Assembly (NCBI GenBank): GCA_011037195.1
Contig: JAAEAF010006909.1
Coordinates: 1 to 64,000 of the forward strand
Length of the DNA: 64,000 bases
From: Triatoma infestans
Taxonomy: Eukaryota; Arthropoda; Insecta; Hemiptera; Reduviidae
Reading direction: 5' to 3'
Part shown: positions 22,217-34,400 of the stretch, piece by piece
How the letters are laid out: each line of letters starts with the position of its first letter
Numbering within the stretch: position 1 is the stretch's first letter
Position numbers and translations under genes: made by a program
The notes under the pieces: generated by a model
Told to the model about the DNA's origin: nothing
Seen by the model: only the letters and a program-made list of their open reading frames with translations
Databases searched by the model: none

Positions 22217-23265
22217 AAATCTGGTGTGAAACACTCACACAACTTTCTCTTACACCAGTTCTAAAATTATAATTGACAAATTTTATAGTTTGTGCACCAA
22301 ATTTAATGAAATTTGTCGAAAAATTGAAAAAAACTATTCAGTAAAAGCGCACTTCCGGTTTACTGATTTCCTTCAAACTCGGAATTTTGGCCATCTATTT
22401 ATTTCTAATTAATTTCATTTGGATGATAGGTTGTATAATCAAGTAAGATACCATATTAGAGAAAGCTATAACCCTACCTCTCTTCTAAAAGTGCTTTTAA
22501 ATGAATTTTTCCAGAGAAATGTTTTATATAAAAGTTGTAGATCTTTGTATGTTTAGTTTATATGTGTAGTTAAGAAAATCGTCGGGGCCATTTTTGAGAA
22601 AATCGCGAAAAAGTGAAAAAATCATTTAGTAAAGTGGTAAAGTAAACGCACTTCCGGTAATCCGAAATTGTTTAAACTCGGAATTTCAACATATTTAATT
22701 CTAATTAACATTATTTAGATGACAGAATTGTCTAATAAACTGAAATAGCATTTTTAGAAGTTAACCTAACCCCACCCCTCCCCCAAAAGTGCCCTTAAAT
22801 GAATTTTCCCAGAGAAATGTTTCAAATAAAAGTTGTAGCTCCTTGTATATGTAGTTGATGTATCAAGTTTAAAGAAAATCGTTGGAGCCATTTTTGAGAA
22901 AAACGCAAAAAAGTAAAAAAAACAACTAGTAAAGTGGTACTTCCGGTTGAGGAATTTTGACAGAAACGCACAGTCAGATCGCATGGTGATACCTAAACGG
23001 AATATCAGTTCAGTTTTCTACGGTTTTCGTTTTGAGCTATTGCTGTTCCCAATGCATACACACAACACACACCGACCACACAACACACACACACACAACA
23101 CACACACACACACACACACACACCATACACACACAGACCATTTGCTAAAAACCACTTTTTTGGACTCAGGGGACCTCAAAACGGATATTTCCGGTGAAAA
23201 CTCAATATCGAAAATTTGACACGATTACAACACTTCCTCTTACTAGGAGTAAGAGAAAGTAAAAA
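22217..23265 (+). repeat. FamA reference copy, full length
   Basis: Opens with CTGGTGTGAAACACTCACAC and ACTTTCTCTTACAC. It holds two modules of about 300-350 bp, each with a CGCACTTCCGGT motif and GAGAAATGTTT(CA/TAT)ATAAAAGTTGTAG. A CA microsatellite follows at 23,060-23,140, then GACCATTTGCTAAAAACCAC. It closes with the hairpin ACTTCCTCTTACTAGGAGTAAGAGAAAGT and AAAAA. No coding frame spans it. It is used here as the type copy. Confidence 0.85.
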
Positions 23266-24709
23266 GCATGGTTACTGTCCATGCGAGTTAGGTTTAAATT
23301 AACACTGTGTTGTTACTATGAGCTTTGCCAGGGGTTGAGACAAGACAACTGACATTTAATATATTGAGCTTCAGGTAAACAGGAAACGCTGCCACCAGTA
23401 ATGCAAGTCGCACTAAACGGTGCATGTTTAAAGGAAATTTGTCAAATACAGTTGCAGTAAGAGAGAGACATGACACTAAACTCAGTTTGGAAAATATAAC
23501 ACCACTTCCTCTATGAAATATTTATATATCTCTAGATCATCATGCTTCATTACCCAAACTATCCTTGCTTTGTTTAGTATAGAATGTTTCACAGTCGAAG
23601 GTCATCTATGCAAATTATCCATCCAGCTAGGTGCATTGCACTTGTGAATGTCAGTCTGTCTCCTACATCAACCATTCAATTGATTTCCAAAACAGTTTTT
23701 TTCCTACAGTCACTGGTCTCTTAAAAGAAGAAGTGATCAGTCACTGTTGCATCAATCCCGAAGATTTTGCATGACAGTGGAAGAACTGCAAGATCAGAAT
23801 TGTGTTTGTATTTTGACCACATTCTTTAGCGATGGGGGGGGAGGAGATTGCCTCAAAATACAGCTCAGCCTATATTTTATAAAATTGTATATTTGATTGC
23901 ATCACTGACTTAACTGCAACCCCAAGTAGTTGTTGTAATACAAAGAATATTGGTTACAGATGAAGCGCCATTACTTCCCACTCCGCTGCAGGTCAAACAG
24001 ATCAAATGGGGCTTGGTAATGTAAAGTAAAAAGGTCCAGTAGCTTTGTACACGCGAAGTGACTTAATAAATTATGTTCGTATCGCCCCCACCCTCTCAGT
24101 ACTTCACCAAATGCCCACTATATTGTAGTCAACTTGGTCGGAACTGGCAAGGTTTATTTTAAGATTTCCTTCTTTACAGTGCAAGAGAAGAACTGACCTT
24201 AACTTCACTCTCCGCCTTTGCTCTCTCGCTCGGACACACACTGAGCAGAGACTAAATCCTGAAAACTCCACGTCTACCCCTTCCCCCGCCGACAGTTTTA
24301 CTTCTTTATTGTTTTTCTTCTAAGTAACATTAGCCGGCTCACTTCCAACTACTTGTACCTTTATTGCAATAATAAAGCTCGATCCCTTGATCACATAGCT
24401 GTATGATATTTATTATTATTGCGACCGTTCGCCATCTGGAATTTTACGTTATTTGTTTATGTAATTGTTGTTTGTCGCGTGCTTCTGGAAATGAACTAGT
24501 TTATTTTTACTTTAATTGAGGTCATTGTCATGCGATTTGCTGCAAGTATTATTTCGCTGGAAATAACCTTTTTATCTGATTGTAACTTTCAGTTAAACGC
24601 GAAATAAATACGATATATAAAGAATTGCTTTTGTTTGGTATGTATTTCTAAGTATATTAATTCTCCTTTAGATGATATAGTTAGTGGATGCATACGTACA
24701 ATATTGTGT
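23266..24709. other. No gene recognised
   Basis: No supported coding region. 24,180-24,310 is comparatively GC- and pyrimidine-rich, but I found no exon with matching splice sites there. Confidence 0.4.
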
Positions 24710-25030
24710 AATAGCACTTTAAAGGGAAGCCTAGGAAGTCCTCCGCTCCCTGAGAACCCTCCAAAAATATTGGAAAAGATTTCGAATAAAAGTAATAGCC
24801 TCGTGGTATGTAGCTGTAGTTAGTGTGCGAATTTTAAAGAAAATTTGTCAGAGTTTCGCGAGAAACAGAAAGAAAAACATTCGGTACAGACACAACTTCT
24901 GGTTAACGAATTTCGATCGAAATCTTTGCAATGAAGGAGAATATTTGTGTTTTCGTTTTTCATTTCTTTTTTTAGTTATTTTATTCACACCCACAGAGAC
25001 AACGCGTGCGCATACCACAGAGAGAGGGTA
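24710..25030 (+). repeat. FamA fragment
   Basis: GCACTTTAAAGGGAAGCC, AAAAGATTTCGAATAAAAGT, TTTAAAGAAAATTTGTCAGAG and ACTTCTGGTTAACGAATTTCG occur in FamA order. Confidence 0.65.
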
Positions 25031-25291
25031 AACATTCTGGATATCATCTATGCGTTATGTACGAATAACATCTTGATACGGTTTAGCTTACTTCATGTCA
25101 CAACAGACCAAACATTTTGATAAAACTTCAAGTACTGAACGATACATTGCTCCTTGGTGTTACATAACGCAAAATTTATTACGTATGTAGATGACATAAA
25201 AATAGATGGTCTAGTTTAGATTGTAATGATGGATATTGCAATGAAAACACACAACGTTTGACGTTAGCGCTTGTTAAGAGTTTGTCGCGTG

Positions 25292-25558
25292 CTAATAGTA
25301 GCCAACTGTGTATACAAATACAGAGTAGGTAGTTGCCATGGCGACAGCGACGTCAACGGCCGGCCAAGGGATCCAGTCACTCCACCCGCCGACCCGGTAT
25401 CTTACTCCATCGGCTCTCTTACCATACAACCCCATAACCTGACCTTGGATGTTCTTCACACAGTATGGGGTTCTGTTGTCCTCCCCCCCCTTACATTTGC
25501 CAAGGTCACCACCGTACAGACAGCCTTCTAAGTTGAGTGTTGCTCCATCTTTGTCCAT
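25292..25558 (-). CDS. Orphan open frame in a GC-rich island, function unknown
   Basis: From the first ATG (25,558) an 88-codon minus-strand frame contains CLYGGDLGKCKGG, an N-glycosylation-type NRT and a YGKRAD stretch. A hydrophobic run lies just upstream in the open frame, but no in-frame ATG precedes it. A GTAAGA that could act as a splice donor follows the codons for GLY. The 25,290-25,620 region is clearly richer in G+C and CpG than its surroundings. The plus strand also starts a short frame at a good context ATG (25,338, MATATSTAGQG...). I recognise no family; it may be an exon, a repeat piece or chance. Confidence 0.2.
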   Translation of the reverse strand: MDKDGATLNLEGCLYGGDLGKCKGGEDNRTPYCVKNIQGQVMGLYGKRADGVRYRVGGWSDWIPWPAVDVAVAMATTYSVFVYTVGYY

Positions 25559-25625
25559 CGCGATCAAGAGTACTGTTACCACTAATAAGTTTCTAGGGAG
25601 GCCTCTTCCAATTTCTCTACCCACA

Positions 25626-26339
25626 TTAAATCAATTCTGTCTTTTCATGACCATATAATTTATTTTCCCTGCTCAATATTGCTCCAATTCCCAATCAGAT
25701 CATTTAATACAAATGATTGCATACATAAAAACAGTTTTATTTAAAAGTAATATAAAAGCGCTAGTTGAACATTTTTCTTCAAAATATAAACAAACCTTCA
25801 TTGACTACCAGCTTCAGCCTTACTGCAAGCATTTCAATGTGGTGACGGTATCATTCCTTTGGTTTTGAGGCGCCGCATCCTAATCACACGCTTGATAATT
25901 ATTAAAGTGCCGTCCTTTGATAAATCATCTTTAGATTGGAAAAAACCCTAACCAGATGTTGGAACATCGGGATTATAGGCGGGGTAAGGGTAAACGGCTA
26001 ATCCCCTCTAAGCTCTCCTAATAATTATAGATGAGTCAAACGCGCTGGGAGCTTTATCGTGTTGCAGAGGGGCTTTATTTTGGTTAATTAAAAAGGAGTA
26101 CCTTGCTCTTAAAGACTTATTAACTCTAACCAACTGTTCAGTATAAAGTTCACCGTTAACAACTCTGTCTCGGAACAAACTCAAAACACCTTTAAAGTTC
26201 CCTCGAAACGCAAATCATGACTTTTTCCCCAAACCGATCTCGGTTACCCCTGGTTGGGATTCATGGTCCTCTGCTTACGTTTGTTTGGATTTTTCAAAAA
26301 TATTCAGGTTTCATCTAATTAGCCTTATCAAAAACCGGT
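25626..26339. other. No gene recognised
   Basis: AT-rich sequence without a supported feature. Confidence 0.4.
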
Positions 26340-26812
26340 CACTTTTTTGGATTTAGAAAAATATTTGTACGTGTGTGTGTGTGTGAACAAAATATCTCAA
26401 AAACGAAAGACCAGGGAGCTCAAATTTGATATTCTATTTAGGCCCAATTTGATAATAGGTGTAGGAAGTGTCATGTTGCAGATTAGATGTCAGAGGTTTT
26501 TTTAATTTTCTCTATAACCAGTTGCAACTATTTTCTTTGAACTGAAATGCGCTAATTTCACTTCTATTATCAAAATTCTGGAAAAATTCATTTATGGCGG
26601 TTGCGTTAACCGGTTATTAGCGTTTACTGCGGCCACAACCTTTGTTGATTGAGTGAGAATTAGGTGCCATACTGGCCAGGTATATATCTATAAACGCTGC
26701 CACCTCTTTTTCGCCGCCCAACCAAACTAATGTACATAATATAACAATTGTACTGAAAATTTGTCTGTTGAATTGTAGTAAGAGGAAAAAGACGTGTTTA
26801 CACACGAGATTT
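26340..26812 (-). repeat. FamA copy, diverged
   Basis: TG microsatellite at 26,371-26,384, then AACAAAATATCTCAAAAACG and GGAGCTCAAATTTGATATTC. It ends with the terminal motif AGTAAGAGGAAAAAGACGTG at about 26,774. Confidence 0.7.
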
Positions 26813-27648
26813 TTTATTTTCTCTCACCCTAGTAAGAGAAAGTATTGCAGTTGTACCAGATTTTCGAAATTGAGTATTCACTGGAAATACATGTTTTGGG
26901 AATAAGAAAACAATGTTATTAGCGAATAAAATTAGGTGGGTGTGTTTTAAAAGAATATCATATAAAAAAGGAAAAGTTGCAGAAAGCTCAAACTTGGTAT
27001 TCCGTTTGAAAGTGAAACTACCACCTGACGAAGGCAATACCAGGCGAAAACATCAACCTGAAGGGCCACTGAATGTTTTTTTTAGTTTTTCGTGATTTTC
27101 TCAAAAATGGCTCCAACGATTTTCTTCAAACTTCCTATACTATTTACACATATAAATATCGTATCACTTTTATTTGAAACATTTTCCCAGGAAAATTGAT
27201 TTTTGGGGGGTTGTGGGGGAACAGTAACTTTATGCTTTCCTCTAAAGAACCACTTCAGTATAATATGCGGCTTTGAAAATCGGTCAGCGGCAAGTACGGT
27301 TTTACCGAATAGTTTTTTGAGTTTCTTGGAATTTTCTTGAAAACTGTTACAACGATTTTCTTTAAACATGGAATCTTGCTGCATAGATAGAAACGTATTA
27401 GTTTTATTTGTAACAGTTTCCAAAAAAAATTATTTCAGAAGGGGTATCTATCAGTTAGTTTAAATTTGCACAAGCTTTGTTGCTTTGCATAGAAGGAAGC
27501 TTCACATAAGGCCGTTCAGGTATAGAAGGAAAATCCGTACACCATTTTCATGGCAAGCCCATCTAAAAATTGGAATGTTATAATTTTAAAGAAAATTTCT
27601 CCTATTGATTATAGTAAGAGAAACTCTTGTGAGTGCTTACACCTGAGT
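26813..27648 (-). repeat. FamA copy, full length, reverse
   Basis: Begins with the hairpin TTTTCTCTCACCCTAGTAAGAGAAAGT and includes AATACATGTTTTGGGAATAA. Two modules are visible (ATCACTTTTATTTGAAACAT and TTAGTTTTATTTGTAACAG). It ends with AGTAAGAGAAACTCTTGTGAG. No FamA TG tract is preserved. Confidence 0.8.
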
Positions 27649-28394
27649 GTTAGATTTTATTCTTATTTATATAATTTTAGTAACTTTTTATTGTTCACTT
27701 TGCATTATATCTGTTTTTAAGACCAACTTTCAACTCCAAACTTAATAAGTTAGTTTATTGTCGTGTATTTACTGATCAACATTGTTATGAGGACTGAGAT
27801 CTAATTAGTGACCAGTTTAGCATCGGTTGTTCTGTTTTCCGTGATTACGTTCACTGCCTAGCCATTGACCTATTTGAAATTAGTCGTCAGCCTTGTTGGT
27901 TTGTTTTAGTAGATTACTGCTCTAAATAAGTATATCTGTATAGTATCTCAATAATACAGCGACGATTTGGTGGTAATAGTAAGCAAGAGTTCAGTGACCT
28001 AGATTGTAAAGTAAGCCGAAGTAAGGTGTGGAAGACACTATTTGCAAACACTACCTTCATTCAAACAAGAGATATTTATTGCTTCTATAAAACAGGAGGT
28101 ACTACACAAGGACCAGTAAAGGGACACTGTCATAATAAAAACTTTTGTCTGTCAAAACAAAAAATCCCGTTATAAGTTTGTCAAAAGTGAATGGCGGGGG
28201 GTATATTGGCTCTTTCTTACAGGAAAGGAAGAATATTTATTTCCTAGGAGTTTGTCCGAGAAGGTATTTCAGGTAGTGTGTGGCAACTTACTTAGTTAGT
28301 CTCCACTTCTCTTGTACAGTCTTGATCAGTGTCCACCACAGTAATGTTCAGTGAGTAAACAAGTCAGCCAGCGGCGTGTGAATCATTCAGCGAG
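27649..28394. other. Region upstream of ultraspiracle, presumed promoter/5'UTR
   Basis: No repeat copy and no long frame. It lies directly upstream of the proposed ultraspiracle start. An in-frame TAA occurs shortly before the ATG. No TATA box or transcription start could be assigned by reading. Confidence 0.35.
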
Positions 28395-28449
28395 ATGTTC
28401 AACAATCACATTACTTACAGTCAGGACTTATTCAACTTATATTCACCAA
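28395..28449 (+). CDS. usp: usp coding exon 1 (start; inferred)
   Basis: ATG at 28,395 opens 18 codons ([18 protein letters not shown]) and one extra base before a good donor, A|GTAAGA. The extra A plus GT of the next exon makes a serine codon, so the phase fits exactly. An in-frame TAA lies upstream. The residues are not conserved enough to prove the exon; RNA would. Confidence 0.65.
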
Positions 28450-31400
28450 GTAAGAGACTCATATCTTCTGATTAAATGTATTTAGTTGAGATCTTTTGAG
28501 TACGAAAAAAAATCGTTTCTATCTGAACAATCTGTGTGTGTGTGTGTGTGTGTGTGCGTGTGTGTGTGTATAACAGAAAATCGTGTCAAAAACGAAAAAT
28601 TGTTCGAAGCTCTTACTACAATTGTAGGAACCGCATCTGAAGTGAAATTTGGCAAAATATATCGTCACTCGTAAATACTTTTTTCCAGTTTTCCGCGACT
28701 TTCTGAAAAGCGGCTCCAATTATTTTCCATAAAATACGTAAACATTTTAATGAAACATCTCCCCGGAAAAATCAAAGGGAAGGATTTTGAAGTAGCTGAG
28801 GATGCCGGGCAGCCTTTTTCTTAAGAACAAGACTTCATTTAGGAATCTCTTATTCTTCTACTGAAGTCCATCCACATAATTACAATAAATTTAAACAAAG
28901 AAAACAAAATGTGGTGTGAATGATTCACACCACTGTCTCTTACTGCAGATAAACAGATTTAATGGGCAAATTTTCTTCAAAATTACAGTTTTTACTAAAT
29001 GTTTGTAAGTCTTCAATTTTATGTCAACTGGAGAAGCGAAACTTAATAAAATGACTTTTTTAGGAAACCGTACACTCCCCCTCCACCTGGAACTCCTTTA
29101 AATGAACTTCCTCGAAAAAAAGTTCCCGACAAAAGTGGTAGGTGACAGAGATATCCAGTTAGTATAACATATTTAATGAAATCCATCGGAATTTTTACTT
29201 TATGTGAATAAAATCGTAGAAAACTGGATATTTAATTCTAATTAATATTATTTAGCATATATGATTGTACAATAACTAAAATAGCACTTTAGAGGAAACC
29301 ATAACCCCAACCCTCTTCCTAAAAGTTCCCTCAAATGAATTTTTCCAGAGAAATGTTACAAATAAAAATTGTAGCTCTTTGTATGTCTAGTTGATATATT
29401 ATGTTTAAAGAAATCGTTCGAGTCTTTTCGAGAAAATCGTAAAAAACTGAATAAAACATTCAGTAATGTAGTGCTTCCGGTTGGGGAATTTTGTCAGATA
29501 AGTTCCTGTCGGTTCCCATTGGATGATAACCAAACGGAATGTCAAGTATGAACTTTCTGCGATTTTTCGTTTCTGAACTTGGCTGTTCACATACATACAC
29601 ACCCAGACCACCATTTTCTAAAAACCACTTGTTCGCATTCATGGCACCTTAATACATGCATTTCCGGAGGAAACTCGTTATCAAAAATTTGTCCCGCGGT
29701 CCTAATACTTGTTACCAACACTAAGAGAAAGTAATATAGTAAAATAAAACTTTTTACTTAATAAAAATTTCCAATTTAAAGGAAATTAGAACTTTGAGCA
29801 ATACAGCTCATGTGTTAATAATAGGTTTTTGTTTTTCTGTTAGAGAAAGTGGGGGGGTGTTCGTGTAAGATTTCTAAATAATTTTTACCGGAAATACAGG
29901 GTTCAGATCTTTTCAAGAGAAAATTACAGAGAGTACAGACTTGATATTTCATTTAGATACTGATGCCAATTAAGATTCTTTGGTCCAAGTATATCTTTCA
30001 GCCAGAAGTACCAAATTAACTGAAAGAATATTTTGATTTGATCCAATTTTTTAAAGGTAGCTCCAATGATTTTGTAAGAATTACTTATATAAAATCTTTA
30101 ACTTTAATTTGAAACCTTAATTTTAATTTTGAGGAAAATTTCATTGTAGAGGTTTGCTGGTAGCGCGCTTATACCTCTACTATTTCAATGTAACCTCTGC
30201 TTTCCCCCACTGATTCTGTATTCTGTACAAGCTGCAACTTTGACTATATTATGACAATTACAACGTATTAGAATATTCGCAGCAAATTTTTTTCAACAGT
30301 TTAGTGCAATAATTATAACATGACCTGATTACTGAGATATTATTTAAATTCTAGGTCTAAGTCTGGTGGAGAACAACCTGAGTCTGGTGGGTCCACAGTC
30401 GCCGATAGACATGAAGCCGGATACGGCCACCCTGCACTGCGGCAGTTTCAGTCCCACGCCCACTTCTGGACCCACAAGCCCACAGTAAGTATACACTACT
30501 AACAAACAATCATGCATAGTTGGCAGTATTTGTCTTGCGGAGGGAGTTCTTTTAATTTCCACCTATACGCATACAGTCATTGGTGGTTGCTACTGCTCAC
30601 AGATTCCAACCAATGAGATTACACTGTTACATTGTGACGTACTGCACCCCCTCACGCATGTTCCTTTCGTAACTCTTAATTTCATTAATTGTTACGGTTA
30701 ATTTGAAATAAATAGATAAAATTTCTTACAGGAAACTCTTTCACACTACTTTCTCTTACCACATTTCTCCTCGCAGGTCTACTTGACAGATTATCTGAAA
30801 AGTCGGAATTTCTACCAAAGTTGGCTTGCTAAACTCAGACACTTTGTACCGCAATGTCATTTCGAAGCACATGCAAACCTCTTTCTCAGCTTTTCAAATC
30901 AACTTTATCTAGAAAAAATGTTCCAAATAAAAGTAATAGTTTAATTTGAACTTTTGGACCAGCGACTTGTTCAAGGATCTTGCGCGGGGATATCCCAACC
31001 TAATGCCATGAACGGCAGTGACAACTGACATCTCCAACATTCACAGCCTGTAGAGATTGTTGAGGAAATGTAACAACTACTTGGATTTAGCTAACCGTCA
31101 TAGTTTAAAGAAAATCCTCTTACTAAGGGTTACAGAAAGTTGAGTTTCCTGCAAATTGTTTCCGGTGAAAATTCAGACTCGGAAATCTGACACGATCTAA
31201 TACTTCTTGTTTTATTAGTTGAGAAAGTAAAAACTTAATACTTGCAACTATTTAACGACTTTGTGGTAATCTGTTTCCATAAAGTAATTGTATGTACCGG
31301 AGCAAGTCCTAAAATGAATATTATGAAAAGCCGGTACAGTAAAAAAAAAAAAACTTTATCAATTATGTCGGTGTGACCTTAATCTGCAAAACAATATTGA

Positions 31401-34400
31401 ATAATTTATATAGTATAATATACATATATATAATTACAGTCAGTATATTTGATTTTAATAATGATAGCTCTGTTGTCACGTGATCGCTCTCTGGGTCATT
31501 TATTACATGTGTTGGCTAAAATTTCTGGAGAGAAGTGTAGTGGGGAGGTGATAAGAAGAAACAGTAGAGAAAGCACGTGGGAGGGTGGTTGCGGTGGCGA
31601 TAAACTAAAATGCTCGTTTCACACTGGGCGGATCTAGTATATCTAGTGTGAAAAATTCACACCTCTTTCTCCTGCTGTAATTGTTACTAAATCTTTAGTA
31701 GGCCTTTATTAAACATGATAAATAAATGTGACTGTGGTACCGTACATTGCAGTGAAGTAGTATAGTAGTCGTAATAGTAAGTAGCCGTCTGTAGTTGTGC
31801 AGATTTTTTTCCGAAGGTTCATGCCACTGTCAGCTGACAGTGTAACCTTCGCCTTGACCACCTGTACACTAAACTTGTTTAGTTTAGAAGTGCGATGAAA
31901 AAAAAAAATCTGTTGCATATAAACAGCTTCTCTTAAAACGGCTATTCCTGGCCTATTTATCTTCTTTTACATTTCTCCAGGTACTTACATTTTAAAGCAA
32001 CCAGTGTGCAGTAGAGAAATCTCTTAGAGTGTGAAACTATAATCATCCTACTTTTACTACGCCTTTCCGGACCTATAAAATTTTTAGCTCTGATTTTTAT
32101 GTTTCTTACATATTATTTCCTCTGATTGCTGTAAGAGAAAGTATTGCGAAAATTTTTTTATAACGAATTTTCAGCGGAAATATACATTTTGAGGTCGTCT
32201 GTGTCCAAAAAACGTGTTTAGAAAATGGTCTCCCTCATTCACTCACTCTCTCTCTCCATATAATATATATATTATACGAGTGTGTGAGAATGTATGTATG
32301 TCAACAGCATAGAAAAACGCAAAAAGTTCAATCTTGACATTCCATATATCATAGGATCCGACAGAAACTTTTCTATCGTCATTGTGGCAGGAAAATTGGG
32401 ATACAAAAAAAATGATGATGGATGCCAAAAATGCTAATTGAGGCACCAATTTCTGCTCAATGTTCTTGAAGATGATTTGTTTGGCCACATCGTCGCTGCT
32501 GGTTGAGTTCTGGATTACGTACACAAACGAAAAACCGAAATCGAAAAAAGGCACAAATCTGCTCCGAAAGCAAAGAAGTTTAAGGCAGCAGCTTCTGCAA
32601 GAAAAATCATGACAGCTTCCAACGACACAAAGGGAATCCTGCGTGTTGATTTTCTTGAACTTGGTAACAATCATTATTGTCGATGCTGGTGTGATGATTG
32701 CAAAAAACAAATTGCAATCTAAAACAAAAGATGGAGGTTTGAATACTAATGAAATCGTGCTTTTTTCAGGATAATACATGATCGCAAACTTCCGCTTAAA
32801 CTGTAGTTTTTGATCACTTTCCCTATATCCTAATTTTGCTGCCCTGTGATTGTCATCCCTTTTTTGCACATTAAAGATATGGCCTTCATCGCGGGGCCAT
32901 TCCTCCTACAACTTCAACAGGAAGTATTGCTATCAAGTCAAATTTTTGAATTTGAGATTTCATCGGAAACACTTTTTTTGAGGACCCTTGAAATAGAAAA
33001 ATCACAGGGAAGCTCAAACATGATACTCCTTATAGGTACTAGCGGGGAATCGGACATGAAGATTTCGGTCCAAATTCGTCTAAAAATTTCTCTAAATGTT
33101 TCTTTTTCCGCGATTCTCTCGGAAAAAGCTCCAATAATTTTCTTTAAACTTTGCTTAACTGCTCAAGTAATGGCAGTTATTTTCATTTGAAATATCGTTG
33201 CTGGAAAAGCGATGGAGGGAGTAGTTCTGTGGCATCGGCCATCCAAGTTTCCTTAGAAGTGCCGTATCAATACCTACACCAATACATAGGAGAAGTAAAT
33301 ATTTTAAAAAAAAAAATCTGGTGTGAAACACTCGCACAACTTTCTCTTAATGTAATTTACAGAATTATAATTGACTTCTTCAAACTTGTAATTATAACTA
33401 AATGGTCATTTGTCTTCAGCTTTATCTCATTGGGAGAAACCAAAATTAATAATCATGAGAGACATTTTCCGTGATAGCCTGCTTCATTTTGTGGTCATCG
33501 ACCGGTTTCGGGCCTTCTGAAGATGGGCGAACGCCCGAAACCGGTCGATGACACAAAATGAAGCAGGCTATCACGGAAAATATCTCTGATGCTTTCCAGC
33601 TCTACGGAACCAACCACCACAACAACTAAAATTAATAAAATGACTTTTTTAAAGAAAGCATAACCTCCCCCTTTCCCCTTCTTTAAACTTTTCTAAATGA
33701 ATATTCTCGGGAAAAAGTTTTCAACAAAAGTGATCGGTCCAGTTAGTGGAATTATTTCGTCCGTGTTTTTATGAAGAAAATCGCAAAAAATGCAAAATTG
33801 TTTAGTAAAAACGCACTTCCAGTCAACCGATTCTCAATACTTGCAATTTTAGTAACATATAGTTCTAGTTGATATTATAGAGATGACTGAAAAACTATAA
33901 TAAAATAAATTAGCACTTTATAGGAAAACATAACCCGCCCCTCCCCCTTTCGTTTTAAATTAATTTTCCCCAGAAAAATGTGAATAACTTTGTAGATCAT
34001 TGTATGTGTAGTTGATATACCAAGTTTAAAGAAAATCGACGGAACCACTTCCAAGAAAATCGCAAAAAAGTAAAAAAAAATCATTCAGTAGAGTGGTACT
34101 TCCGGTTGAGGAATTTTGAGACATAATTTACTGTCGGATCTACTTTCTACGAGTTTTCGTTTTTGACTCATGCACACACAGAGATCATTTTCTAAAAACA
34201 ACTTTTTCGGACGTAGGGACTTGAGAACATGTATTTCCGGTGAAAACTCTATATCGAAAATTTGATCAATTACAATATTTGCGCTTACCAGGACTAAGAG
34301 AAAGTAAAAAGATGGGTTAACCGTAAATTTTCACAGTGTGTTCCAGTTCTTGCAATTTTTCTCGAGCATTCCCAAAGATTTGGCCAAGGGCTTTATACCA

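Noticed and set aside
23050..23140. Thr/His-rich peptide coded by the CA repeat
   Set aside because: Simple-sequence translation inside a FamA microsatellite.
25271..25531. 86-codon plus-strand frame in the GC-rich island
   Set aside because: Overlaps two other frames of similar quality and shows no recognisable motif; only the island itself is reported.
32243..32869. 208-codon open frame on the minus strand
   Set aside because: No family features. The opposite strand shows a broken mariner-like transposase and a FamA end in the same place, so the frame is an antisense shadow.
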